Shown here: in pieces, positions 46,497 to 57,475 of the stretch
Layout: every line of letters begins with the position of its first letter
How positions within the stretch are numbered: position 1 is the first letter of the stretch
Assembly (NCBI GenBank): GCA_030035585.1
Contig: CM057469.1
Location: forward strand, 65,799,501-65,863,500
Reading direction: 5' to 3'
Length of the DNA: 64,000 nucleotides
DNA from: Dugong dugon
Taxonomy: Eukaryota; Chordata; Mammalia; Sirenia; Dugongidae
The notes under the pieces: model-generated
The model's database searches: none
What the model was told of the DNA's origin: nothing
The model's input: only the letters and a program-made list of their open reading frames with translations
Position numbers and translations under genes: made by a program

Positions 46497-47558
46497 TTAA
46501 AATCTGGAAGGCATTATGCTGAGTAAAATAAGTCAGTCACAAATGGACAAATATTGTACGTGACCACTATTATAAGAACTCAAGTAAAGGTTTACACACA
46601 GGAAAAAAAATTTTTTTTTGATGGCTACCAGGTTGGGGAGGGAAAGGAAGGGGAAATAACTAACTAGGTAGTAGATAAATGTCAAATTTGGTGAAGGGAA
46701 AGACAATACATATAGTGGAAGTTGGCACAACTGGACCAAACGCAAAAGCATCGAAGTTTCCTAGACACATCAAAACACTTTGAGGGACAGAGTAGCTGGG
46801 GCTGGGAGCTGGGGGCCATAGTCTCAGGGGACATCTAGGTCAACTGGCATAACATAGTTCATAAAGAAAATGTTCTACATCCCATTTTGGTGAGTAGTGT
46901 CTGGGGTCTTAAAAGCTTGTGAGCAGCCATCTAAGATATACCTATTGATCCCTTTGGGCTAATATAACATATTAGCCCAAAGGACTAAAGAACCACATGA
47001 ACCAGAGACTCCACCAGCCTGAGCCCAGAACAACTAGATGGTGTCCAACTACCACCACCAACTGCTCTGACAAGGATCACAAGAAAAATTCCCAGACAGG
47101 ACGGGAGAAAAATGTAGAACAGAATTCAAATTCACAAAAAAAAGCCAGACTTACCGGTCTGACAGAGACTGGAGGAACCCCCAAGATTATGGTCCCTGGA
47201 CACTCTGCTAACTCAGAACAGAAACCACTCCCGAAGCCCACTTTTCAGACAAAGATTAGACAGGCCTTTAAAACAAAAATAACGCACATGAGGATCATGC
47301 TTCTTAGTTCAATCAAACATACTAGACCAAATGGGCAGCTCCTCATCCAAAAGCAAGATGAGAAGGCAGGAAGGGACAAGAACTGGATGAACGGACACAG
47401 GGAACCCGGGGTGGAAAAGGGGGAGCGTGCTGTCAACATTGTGGAGATTGCAACCAATGTCACAAAACAATGTGTGTATAAATTTTAGGATGAGAAATTA
47501 ACTTGAGCTGTAAATTTTCACCTAAAGCACAATAAAGTTAAAAAAATTAAAAAAGTAC
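46497..47558 (+). mobile_element. 5'-truncated L1 3' end with a copy-specific hairpin
   Basis: Starts in the last ORF2 codons (TGGAAGGCATTATGCTGAGT) and runs through the 3'UTR to the AGCACAATAAAGTT end and A-rich tail. TTCTTAAAATAC before and TTCTTAAAGTAA after are the probable target duplication. A perfect 15-bp inverted repeat lies at 46951-46983. The frame at 46997-47488 is 3'UTR and not a gene. Confidence 0.85.
46951..46983. repeat. Perfect 15-bp inverted repeat, 3-base loop
   Basis: CCTTTGGGCTAATAT, AAC, ATATTAGCCCAAAGG. The related L1 3'UTRs at 37640-37700 and 56310-56360 do not have it. Confidence 0.95.
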
Positions 47559-48028
47559 TTCTTAAAGTAATCCATCACTCTCTTTTTGAAATCCTTAGAA
47601 ATCTCCAAGGCCCTCCCTCACAACCTAAACACAACCTACTTTACTAACCTTACTATTCCCCAGTACAAACTTCCATTCCCTTCAGGATGAACTGTGCATA
47701 AGTCCCATACATACCAGCTCATTCCAGTCTACTCTTTCCCAAACCTGACATTTCCTCCTCCTCTTCAACTATTTCTATCTTGCCTGTGCTCCAACACCCA
47801 GTTTAAGTCCCACCTCCTCCATAAAACCTTTCTCAACCAGCATAAGCTCATTCTCATGGCTGTCTCCTTTGATATCTCATATCCTACAATATTTACTGCT
47901 AAATTGATACTTAATTATAGACTGCTTTGTCCATATCTAAACCTTAACTGTGAACTCTAAGAATCAAGGGACCTAGACTTACATTTCTTTAAATCCCACC
48001 CCCCCAACACACACACACATATGCCTTT
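47559..48028. other. Old pyrimidine-rich repeat-like segment
   Basis: Contains blocks such as CCAACACCCAGTTTAAGTCC, TCCATAAAACCTTTCTCAAC and CAAGGGACCTAGACTTACAT that recall ancient L1ME/L2 3' regions. No gene. Confidence 0.4.
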
Positions 48029-48235
48029 AGGTTCCTGGGTGAAGCAAATGGTTAAGCATTGGACTACTAACTGAAAGGTTGGCAGTTCAAACCCACCCAG
48101 AAATTCCTCAGAAGTAAGTACTGGCAATTTTCTTCTAGTAGGTTGTAGCCTTAAAAACCCTATGGAGCAGTTCTACACTGCAATCATGGGGTCGCCATGA
48201 ATTGGAATTGACTCAACAGCTACTAACTATAACAA
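48029..48235 (+). repeat. AfroSINE (long form), plus strand
   Basis: GGTTCCTGGGTGAAGCAAAT head, GTTGTAGCCTTAAAAACCCT middle and ATTGACTCAACAGCTACTAA tail. Confidence 0.9.
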
Positions 48236-48258
48236 CTTATGCCTTTTACATTGAAAAT

Positions 48259-48716
48259 TGTTATGGATTGAATTGTGCTCTCCAAAAATGTATGTGGAAG
48301 TCCTAACCCCCAGTATTTGTAAATGTGATCTTGTTTGGAAACAGGGTCTTCGAAGATAATTAAGTTAACAGGAAGTCACACTGGAGTAGGGTAGATCCTA
48401 ATCCAATGTGACCGGTATCCTTATTAAAGAGAAGAGACATGGACAGTGACTGGAGATGCACAGAGGAAAGAACAGCATGTGATCTAAGAGGCAGAGATTA
48501 CAGTTACGCTACAGCTGAAAGCCAAGGAACGCCTGGAGCATCAGAAGCTTGGAAAAACAAGAAGGATCCTCCTCTAGAGCCTTTGGAGGGACATAGCCCT
48601 GCTAACATCCTGAGTTTGAATTTCTAGCCTCCAGAACTGTGAGACAATAAATTTCTGTCACCTTATGCCACCCAGTTTGTGGTACTTTGTTACAGCTGCC
48701 CTAGGAAACCAATACA
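48259..48716 (+). mobile_element. Solo LTR, group C (MaLR/MLT1-like)
   Basis: TGTTATGGATTGAATTGTGC start, AAGTCCTAACCCCCAGTA, then AATCCAATGTGACCGGTATC, CCTCCAGAACTGTGAGACAA, AATAAATTTCTGTCACCTTA (polyadenylation signal) and AAACCAATACA end. The layout is that of MLT1-type LTRs. No convincing target duplication was found. Confidence 0.75.
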
Positions 48717-50007
48717 AAGGTACTTGATAAATGAGTTAGAGAATGAATAAATGGAAGCATATCAATAAAGGTCTCATAACTCAGCAAACACTACATATTT
48801 GAGAGTTTTAGAAATTGGAACTATCATAAGGATGAATGCTCATTGAAAAGATAAAATGTATATTAGCAAGGAAAATGTCACCAAACAAATATAGCACTTG
48901 ATCTCATGTACTTATAACTGATTTTCTAGTAGAAACTAATAAATGTGTTTCTGAATATGACATTAGCATAATCCTACTGATGGAACAAAGCCATAAAATA
49001 TTCAGCCCAAAATAGTATTTAGCTATACATTCTTAATGGTATTGAAAGATGTTCTGCAATGTGTTAATCAACTCGACTCAAATTGGTGTCAGAATCTTCA
49101 GTCTAGGCATCAGGAGAAAAGAAAAATGGAAGAACAACTGTCTGCCACAAGATACATGAAATCCCTTCTTACTCTTACTTTTACAGAAGAAAAAGAAATA
49201 AACTAAAGTGAGATATAATGTATTATATTAGATATAAAATATATAATGTATTATATAAAGTGAGATTCAATGTATTTCTGAATAAAGTTTTAGAATTATT
49301 TCCTTTGGAAGTCTCTAAAAATTGGAATATAGGAATAATCCTTTCAAAAGTCCAGGGTGTGAGTGAGTAGATTTCTCAGGGGCCTTTTCAAATTATTCTT
49401 TCTTTTCTCCTAAGACATCAGAGTTAGGGGTGATGCCAGACACCTCAACTGTTGGGTCTCACTTTCTTTCCTGTTGCTGGTTCTCCCTTCTAAGCCTTCA
49501 AGAGAACTTGATATTCCTAATGATGTACCCAGTGCCCATTACCCAAAAAAAATAGTGGTAGCTGAGTAATGGACCTCTTAAATTCCCTGCAGTGTGATGG
49601 CAAATCCTGGTCCTGATGTCAAATATATAGCAATGCACCCAACACAGAGACACATGTTTATACTTTAGTCAGCATGATGAAATTTCTTCCATGCAAACAG
49701 AGCCTACTTCCTGTGTAAAATCAGTGTATTCTATTTACACTGATAATACCTTATTTGATCTGTACAATACACTGCAATTTAGCTCTGCTGGAAACAGTCT
49801 GCTTTCTTTTCATTAAGTGGTTAAAGATACCTCTTTTATGACAAAAAAGTTGTTTTTTTTTTTTTTTTTTTGAGCCCTTCAACTACGCCCTGAAAGCCAT
49901 GGGTGTTAAAATTAGGATATTATAGCTAAGCTAAATAGCACATTTATTATGGTCACTGTCAGCTCTCAACCTGAGAAAGAGTGGTTCCCAGACATATGGG
50001 TTAGAAG
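48717..50007. other. Low-identity intergenic DNA
   Basis: AT-rich; no gene or repeat family recognised apart from a T19 run (49852-49870). Confidence 0.45.
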
Positions 50008-50400
50008 AACAGCATGGTGTGGGAAAAAGCATACTATATTGAAACTAGACTACCCTGGGGCCAAATTTCAGCTCTACAACTTATTGGCTATGTGACTTTG
50101 GATGAGTTGCTTGACCTCTCTGAAGCTCAGTATTTCCATCTGGAAAACTGAGAGGATAAAATTATACTAACCTTGCAGGGTAGTTGAGAAGACTAGAGAG
50201 TAATATATGTGCCAAAAAAAAAAAACTCGATGCCGTGGAGTCGATTCTGACTCTTAGCGATCCTACGGGGCAGAGTAGAACTACCCTGCAGGGTTTCCAA
50301 GGAGCAGCTGTTGGATTCAAACTGCCAACCTTTTGGTTAGCAACCAAGTTCTTAACCACTGTGCCACCATGATGTTTAGCAATTATTAGAAGATAAAAAT
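50008..50400 (+). repeat. MIR fossil, split by an AfroSINE
   Basis: MIR core on the plus strand: CAGCATGGTGTGGGAAAAAG, CAAATTTCAGCTCTACAACT, TGACCTCTCTGAAGCTCAGT, ACTGAGAGGATAAAATTATA. The AfroSINE (50222-50374) then separates it from the AGCAATTATTAGAAGATAAA end. Confidence 0.8.
50222..50374 (-). repeat. AfroSINE (short form), minus strand
   Basis: Tail CGATGCCGTGGAGTCGATTC at the left; head CACTGTGCCACCATGATG at the right. Still rather CpG-rich in the tail. Confidence 0.92.
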
Positions 50401-50799
50401 ATGGAAGATGATACTATTATCATTACTATTATTATTATGAGAATTAGGAAAAGCAAGAAGAAGTGAGCACATTAACAAATTTTTCCAAAGTGAAGTAAAG
50501 AAGACTGATTTTGGAAATGGTTCCTGGCAAACTTGTGTCCAGCTTCTGTCTCCACCCTGGTCCCTTCCAGTGCTTTCCCTGTTCTATATAGTTCTTCCCT
50601 TAAACCTACCCTCTCCCTATCGAATCATGTTCTCAGGAAAGGATATGATATCAACCTCAAAAAAACAACATGGTACCTCTCCCAGAGGTGTTTACTGTTT
50701 AAGCCCTCCAGTCACTTTAAAGGAACTTTAGGCACTAGTAAGCAAGAAGGGGAACTTCCAGAAAAAGATGATTGATATATTTATTCCATAATAAAATGA

Positions 50800-52234
50800 C
50801 AGTTTTAAAAGGCAAAAACTTTGTAAAAGTCATACGTCTACTTTAGCGAACACAGCAAGACAAGAAACAATAGCAATAAGTATCAGAATCTAAAAATCAG
50901 AAGGTAAGTGATGAATGGCAGTAGATCCCTCATCCCAAACAGGTAGTAAAAAGCTGAAAAGTAAGTCAATGTGAACCAAGAGCATCAGGAATTGGTGGTA
51001 CTTGTTATTTCAATAAGTGCAGTGACATGAACGATAGCCAAAAATCACTAGACAACTGAGGAAAAATCTCCAACATGAGGAAAGAGAAATAAACCAAAAT
51101 AAATAAAAGCAACTTAAAGGAAAAAAAGACTATGCCAAGAATAAAACTTAACGGAAACAATCATTAATTTCTTCAGAGACATAAGAGAATCTACTGCTAC
51201 AAAAAATAAGAAAGGACACTATAGAAGGCAACAATCAGAGGAAAAAGAGCTCTTGATAATAAAAAAAAAAATAGGAGAGGACAAAACGAAGCAACTCAGT
51301 ATAAGAACTGAAAAAAACAAAATTAAGGAAATATCCCTGTAAATAAAGCAAAAAAATAAAGTAAAACAAAAAGTAGAAAAATTAAAGAGAAACTAAAAAC
51401 ATTTAAAGATATTTCATTCAAGAGATTGGACATCTGAATAATAGGAGTCATAGAAAAGGAGACAGAATATGAAGATATGAAGATAAAGAAACATTATGGA
51501 TATAATACAAGAAAATTATTCTGAATTGAAAAACAAGTATCTAGATTGAAAGGAGCCATCAGCTTTCCAGGAAGTGGATGAAAATAGGCCCAAACTAGAG
51601 CACATAATTGTGCAACTTCAGAACAATTGAGACAAGTAAAAATCTACTTGAAGAAAAAAAAGTAGGTGGGAGAGGGGCTGATGTGAATGGTTTTGAACTT
51701 TTCATTAATAATACCGGAAACTATTGCCCAAAAGCAAAGGTGGGAAGGCAAAGGGGGCAGAGAAGCTGGAGAGATGGAAACAGGGAAGGCAGAGTGGAAA
51801 TGGGGAGAGGGCTGACACATTGTGGGTACAGCAACCAATGTCATAGAACAATTCGTGTATGAATTGTTGAACGTGAAATTAATTTCTGGGTAAACTTTCA
51901 CCTAAAACACAATAAAATGCTCAAAAAAAATTTTTTAAAAACAACACTGGAAGGTAGATGGCAATGGAATTGCATACCCTGACAGCATTCAATCAGTGTT
52001 TAGGTATATCAAAATTTATGGGATAGACATAAAGCAGTGATCAGAGGATATTTGTAGCTGCAAGAATTTCAATTACAAAGGAAGAAAAATCTCAAGTAAA
52101 TAATCTAAGTTTCTACCTTAAGCAACTAGAAAAAGAAGAGCAAAGTAAAACCAAAGCAAGTGAAAGGAAGGAAATAATAAAGATTAAATAGAAATCAATT
52201 AAATAAAAAACAAAAACAACAGAGAAGAAAACAC
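50800..52234 (+). mobile_element. Old L1M/HAL1-like LINE, first segment
   Basis: 5' and ORF1-like sequence (GACATCTGAATAATAGGAGT; GTGCAACTTCAGAACAATTG; GAACTTTTCATTAATAATAC) interrupted by a short L1 tail at 51725-51937, then ORF2 sequence up to GAAAACAC at 52234. It continues after the LTR at 53285. Frames are broken. Confidence 0.65.
51725..51937 (+). mobile_element. Very short L1 3' end insertion
   Basis: Only about 210 bases of L1 3'UTR, from AAGCAAAGGTGGGAAGGCAA to CACCTAAAACACAATAAAAT and an A-rich end. TAATACCGGA before and CAACACTGGA after fit a diverged target duplication. Confidence 0.75.
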
Positions 52235-53284
52235 TGTGATGGTTAATGCTATGTATCAATTTGGATAGGCCATGATTCTCAGTAATTTGGCAGACGTTGT
52301 GTTACGGATTGAATTGTCCCCAAAAAATGTCCGTCATCTTGGCTAGGCCATGATTCCTGGTATTGTGTGGTTGTCCACCATGTTGTAATCTGATGTGATT
52401 ATCCTATGTGTTGCAGATTCTAACCTCTATGATGTTAATGAGGCAGGATTAGAGGTAGTTATGTTAATGAAGCAGGACTCAATCCACAGGATTAGGTTGT
52501 ATCTTGAGTCAATCTCTTTTGAGATACAAAGGAGAGAATTCTGCAGAGAGGAGAGGGGCCTCATGCCAAAAAGAAAGAAGTGCCAGGAGTGGAGCACGTC
52601 CTTTGGACACGAGGTCCCTGAGCTGAGAAGCAACTAGACCAGGAGAAGATTGATGACAATGACCTTCCCTCAGAACCAACACAGAGAGAAAGACTTCCCC
52701 TGAAGCTGACACTCCGAATATGGACTTCTAGCCTCCTAAACTGTGAGAATAAATCTCTGTTTGTTAAAGCCATCCCCTTATGGTATTTCTGTTATAGCAG
52801 CATTAAATAACCAAGCACTATGTAATCATCTTCCATTTTGTGATCTGATGTGAGCAGCCAATCAGTTGAAAGGGGAGTTTCCTTGGGGGTGTGGCCTGCT
52901 TCCAGTATATGAATGGATATCCTGGGAAAGCTCACTCTCTCTCTCAACTTTTCATTCTTCTTGTCCACTGACCTTTGATTCTTCAGACATAAGCCTGTAG
53001 AAGTCTTCAGCCTGTCATCTGACCTGAGATTTTGGATTTGCCAGCCTCTGCAATCCCATGAGCCAGGAAAGGCCTCCAGCTTACCCCCTGACCTGCAGAT
53101 TTGGGGTTCGTCAGTCTCTGCAACCACAAGAGCGAGCAGAGGTCTTCATCCTGCTTTCTGGCCCACCATTTTGGGACTTTCCAGCCCCACAATTGCGTGA
53201 GCCATTTCCTTGAAGTAAATCTCTCTACATATTTATATACGCACTTCACTACTTTTGCTCATCTAGAGAACCAAGACTAAGATA
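52235..53284 (+). mobile_element. LTR, group B, split by an LTR of group A
   Basis: Reads continuously from 52235-52299 to 52818-53284, with GAGCAGCCAATCAG and GGGGGTGTGGCCTG and a CCAAGACTAAGATA end. AACAC before (52230-52234) and AGCAC after (53285-53289) are a near-perfect 5-bp duplication in the old L1. Confidence 0.85.
52300..52817 (+). mobile_element. Solo LTR, group A, nested in LTR group B
   Basis: Runs from TGTTACGGATTGAATTGTCC to AATAACCAAGCA. It has an AGATACAAAGGAG block where other group A copies have the TATA box and GAGAATAAATCTCTG near the end. CGTTG before and CTATG after agree at three of five bases. Confidence 0.82.
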
Positions 53285-53420
53285 AGCACTATAAACAAAA
53301 GTTGGCTTTTTGAAAAGTTTTTTTTTTTTAGTGGTAAACTTTTAGCTAGACTGACCAAAACCCACTTAAGTACCTACTCTGGTATGAGCAGCTATAAGGC
53401 AATTAGACATAGATTCTCGC
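53285..53420 (+). mobile_element. Old L1M LINE, second segment
   Basis: CAAAAGTTGGCTTTTTGAAA and CTAGACTGACCAAAACCC continue the ORF2 sequence cut at 52234. Confidence 0.65.
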
Positions 53421-53422
53421 TC

Positions 53423-53594
53423 TCCAAACCAAAAAACCAAACCTGTTGCCGCTGAGTCAATTCAAACTCATAGCAACCTACAGGACAGAGTAAAACCACA
53501 CCTTTAGGGTTTCCAAGGAGCGTCTGGTGGATTTGAGCTGCTGACCTTTTGGTTAGCAACAGAGCTCTTAACCACCATACCACCAGGGTTCCTA
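53423..53594 (-). repeat. AfroSINE (short form), minus strand
   Basis: AACCAAACCTGTTGCCGCTG at the left and CATACCACCAGGGTTCC at the right. ATTCTC(G/T)CTCT occurs on both sides. Confidence 0.93.
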
Positions 53595-53867
53595 TTCTCT
53601 CTCTAATCATTTTATATTCTAAGTGACAATAAAATAACTTACAGGGAAGCTGACAAGACAAAAAAGATAACATTACACTTCAAGACTGATGAAGGTCCTT
53701 AACAATACAAAAAATATTGCCCGAAGCTTTTAAGGCCACTGGATGGAGTAAGATCACTTCCAAACACCTAATGTTGGTTTTATGCTCCTTTGTTAACTTC
53801 TATTCTCTCATCTGTGTTCAACTAAACTGGAGAAGGGGGAAGATCCCATTAAAAAGTGCAATAAACA

Positions 53868-54490
53868 ACCCAATTAAAAAATGGGCAAAGGATATGAACA
53901 GGTACTTCACCAAAGAAGACATTCAGGCTTCTAACAGACACATGAGGAAATGCTCACAATCATTAGCCATTAGAAAAATGCAAATCAAAACTACAATGAG
54001 ATACCATCTCACCTGAACAAGGCTAGCGTTAATCCAAGAAACACAAAACAATAAATGCTGGAGAAGTTGTGGCGAGACTGGAACACTTGTACACTGCTGG
54101 TGGGAATGTAAAATGGTACAATCACTTTGGAAATTGATTTGGTGCTTCCTTAAAAAGCTAGAAACAGAAATACCATACAATCCAGCAATCCCACTCCTTG
54201 GAATATATCCTAGAGAATTAAGAGCCATCACACAAATAGATATATGCACACCCATGTTCATTGCAGCATTGTTCATCATAGCAAAAAGATAGAAACAACC
54301 TAAGTGCCTTCAATGGATAAATGAATAAACAAATTACGGTATGTTCACACAATGGGATACTACGCAAGAATAAAGAACAATGATGAATCCGTGAAATATA
54401 ACACGGAGGAATCTGGAAGGCATTATGCTGAGTGAGCTTAGTCGCAAAATGACAAATATTGTATAAGACCACTATCATAAAAACCCAAGA
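53868..54490 (+). mobile_element. L1 3' part, first segment
   Basis: Starts at AACCCAATTAAAAAATGGGC and reads the ORF2 C-terminal codons to the 3'UTR start. CAATAAACA at 53859-53867 and 56916-56924 is the likely target duplication. It is cut at AAAAACCCAAGA (54479-54490) and resumes at 55927. Confidence 0.85.
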
Positions 54491-54500
54491 TAACTTTCCG

Positions 54501-54573
54501 GTTTCCGTAGTGTAGTGGTTATCACGTTCGCCTTACACGCAAAAGGTCCCTGGTTCGAAACTGGGCGGAAACA
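54501..54573 (+). tRNA. tRNA-Val (anticodon TAC), retrocopied, probably pseudo
   Basis: 73 bases with a fully paired acceptor stem (GTTTCCG with CGGAAAC) and discriminator A. The D arm TAGTGTAGTGGTTATCAC is intact. The anticodon loop CTTACAC gives TAC, with one mismatch in the anticodon stem (TTCGC against GCAAA). T arm CCTGG TTCGAAA CTGGG has wobble pairs. A and B boxes look usable. Compared from memory with mammalian tRNA-Val(CAC), there are four changes, three of them CpG-to-TpG/CpA and one at the first anticodon base. Native tRNA-Val(TAC) has a different body, so this is a decayed CAC/AAC isoacceptor. Whether it is transcribed is unknown; no T run of four or more follows directly. Confidence 0.75.
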
Positions 54574-55564
54574 CTTGTCTTATGGATAAACAAACTATGG
54601 TACATACACACAATGGAGTATTATGCAACGAGAAAGAACAACAATGAATCTGTGAACCATCTCATAACATGGATGAAACTGGAGGACATTATGCTGAGTG
54701 AAATAAGTCAATCACAAAAGGACAAATATTGTATGAGACCTCTATTGTAAAAACCCATGAAAAAGTTCACACGCAAAATGTAACAATCCTTGTTGGTTAC
54801 CAGGGATGGGAGGGGTGGGGGGGGGGAATACTAAATAGGCAATAGATAAGTGGCATCTTGGGTGAAAGGTGAGACAGTACACAATACAGGGGAAACTAAC
54901 ACAACCTGTACAAGGAAAGGTCATGGAGGCCCCATGGACACATTCAAACTCCCCAAGGGACTGAATTGCTGGATGGAGGGCTCTGGGGACCATGGTCTTG
55001 AACATCTAGCTCAACTGGCATGACACTACTTATAAAGATAATGCTCTACATTCTACCTTGGTGAGTAGTGTCTGGGGTCTTAAAAGCCTGTGAGCGGCTA
55101 TCTGAGATACTCCACTGGTCTCATCCCTTCGGGAGCAAGGGAGAATGAAGAGAGCAGGATACAACGATAAGATTAGTCCAAAGGACTAATTGTCCACAGC
55201 TACCAAGACCTCCACCGGACTGAGTCCAGTACAGCTAGATGGTGCCCGGCTACCACCGCTGACTGCTCTGACCAGGATCACAACAGAGGGTTTTGGACAG
55301 AGCTGAAGAAGGATGTAGAGCGTAATTCCAACTCACAAAAAAAAAAAGACCAGATTTACTGGCCTAAAGGAGACTGGAGAAACCTCGAGAGTATGGCCCT
55401 CAGACACCCTTTTAGCTCAGTGGCGAAGTTACCTTTGAGGTTCACTGTTCACCCTGGGAGTGGACAGCCTAGTAAAACCAAATGAGACTAATGAGGTACA
55501 GGAGTCCAGTGACAAGGGCCAGAAGGCAGAAGGGGAGTAGGAAGCTGATGATAGGGAACACAAG

Positions 55565-55911
55565 GTTGAGTAAGGATATTGTTGATGTGTTGTGAGATTG
55601 TTAACCATTGTTATAGGGCAACATTTGTAGTAACTGTTAAATGGGAGGCTATTTTGTCCTGTAAGCCTTCATCTTAAGTGAGAATAACAGCACAATTAGA
55701 AGAGCGTGGTCAATGTCACTTAAAAGTGTATGTAAAAATTTTTGAAATGGTGTATCTTTGGCTATGTGTATTTTCACCAAAAAAAAAAAAGTTGAGAATT
55801 TAGAGGGTTAAAATGTTGTGGGGTTGTTAACCAGTGTCATAAAACAGCATGTGTGCTACTGTTACATGAGAAACTATTTGTTCTGTAAGCCTTCACCTGA
55901 AGTACAATAAA
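55565..55911 (+). repeat. Duplicated L1 3'UTR end separated by an A run
   Basis: 55565-55683 and 55791-55911 are two diverged versions of the same L1 terminal sequence: each has GTTGAG, TTGTTAACCA and CTGTAAGCCTTCA blocks in the same order. An A12 run (55779-55790) lies just before the second. Confidence 0.7.
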
Positions 55912-55926
55912 ATATTTAAAAAAAAA

Positions 55927-56915
55927 AAAAACCCAAGAAAAGGTTTAAACACAGAAGAAAACATTCTTTGATGGTTATGAGGGTAGGGAGGGAGGGAGAC
56001 GGGTACTCACTAACTAGAAAGTAGACAAGAATTACCTTAGGTGAGGGAAGGACAGCACACACCGCAGGGGAAGTCAGCACAACTGGACTAAAGCAAGGCT
56101 AAGAAATTTCCTGAATACAACCAAACACATCAAGGGACAGAGTAGCAGGGGAGGGGGTCTGGGGACCATGCTTTCAGGGGACACCTAGGTCAAATGGCAT
56201 AACAAAGTTTTTTAAGAAAATGTTCTGCATCCCACTTTGGTGAGTAGCATCTGGGGTCTTAAAAGCTAGCGAGCGGCCATCTAAGATGCATCAATTGGTC
56301 CCAACTCACCTGGAGTAAAGGAGAATGAAGAACACCATGGATATAAGGAAAGTATTAGCCCAAGAGACAGAAAGGGCAACATAAACCAGAGACTCTATCA
56401 GCCTGAGACCAGAAGAACTAGATGGTTACCGGCTACCACAGTGACCAGAGAGTCCTTGACAGAGCAGAAGAAAAGTGGCGTGCAGAACTCAAATTCTAGT
56501 GAAAAGACCAGACTTACTGGTTTGATTGAGACTGGAAGGACCCTGGAAGACGTGGCCCCTCAGCTCCTTGTTAACCCAAAACTAAAACCATTCCCGAGGC
56601 CAACTCTTCAGACAAAGATTAGACTGGCCTACGGGACATAAAATGACACTCATGAAGAGCGTGCCCCTTAGCTCAAGTAGATACGTGAGATTAAATGAGC
56701 AGCTCTCATCCAGAGGTGAGATGAGAAGGCAAAGAGGGTCAGAAGCTGGTTGAATGGACATGGGAAATCTGGGGTGGAAAGGAAGAGTGTGCTGTCACAG
56801 TATAGGGAGAGCAAGTAGGGTCAAAAAACAATATATGTATAAATTTTTGTATGAGAGACTAACTTGAACTGTAAACTTTCACTTAAACACAACAATAAAG
56901 AGAAAAGAAAAAATA
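55927..56915 (+). mobile_element. L1 3' part, second segment
   Basis: Continues the L1 cut at 54490: AAAAGGTTTAAACACAGAAG, 3'UTR blocks as at 37265-38250, ending CACTTAAACACAACAATAAA and an A-rich tail. The frame 56441-56641 is 3'UTR. Confidence 0.85.
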
Positions 56916-56924
56916 CAATAAACA

Positions 56925-57475
56925 GGATCATGAATCTACAGATATTGTATACAATTCATTGACGGATATTTGATTGTCTTTGGGTAATTTTGCTTTCATT
57001 ACTTTACCTGTATTTCTCAGTCCATAAATTCTACATAGTATTTAAATTTTTCATTCAATTGTCCTCCCTTCTTAAATTAGTATCCATGGCTACAACTGAT
57101 CATATAGTATTTTAGAAATATCAATGGCTGTGGTCTTGAGTTTTTATGACTTCAGCTGCAACCTTGCTTCTTTCCTCTTTTGGTTCAAATGCTGGGTTAT
57201 TTGAGTATCAGCTGGTTTATCATGTAGCCTTTCTGTACGTACCTTATGTTTCCTATGGATGGGTAAGGAGTGGAAGCAACAACTTAAAAGGTGAAAGGTA
57301 AGGAGTTGTGGAGTGCAGTGATGTGAGACGCATACACCCACTATAAAGAAACAGAAGTCATAAGAATGGTTAAAGAATAGGGAGAAAAACAGGATGTGAT
57401 TGGAGAGGGTAACAATGGGGACTTTTAAGGTACTGGCAATAATCTATTTCTTAACAGAAATAGTTATATGGTGGT
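56925..57475. other. Low-identity intergenic DNA
   Basis: No gene or repeat recognised. Confidence 0.45.

Larger units (their letters stand above)
54491..55931 (+). mobile_element. Chimeric insertion: tRNA-Val fused to a 5'-truncated L1
   Basis: The insertion is flanked by AAAAACCCAAGA (54479-54490 and 55927-55938). In order it contains ten bases, a full tRNA-Val (54501-54573), seven bases, then L1 from the last ORF2 codons (54581, TATGGATAAACAAACTATGG) through a 3'UTR to poly(A) at 55918-55931. L1 sequence before the insertion already reaches the 3'UTR, so the L1 after the tRNA is a second copy. The order fits a template switch of the L1 RT from L1 RNA to tRNA or pre-tRNA. Confidence 0.85.

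Noticed and set aside
46997-47488. 163-codon open frame
   Set aside because: L1 3'UTR sequence. The matching region in other L1s here is not open.
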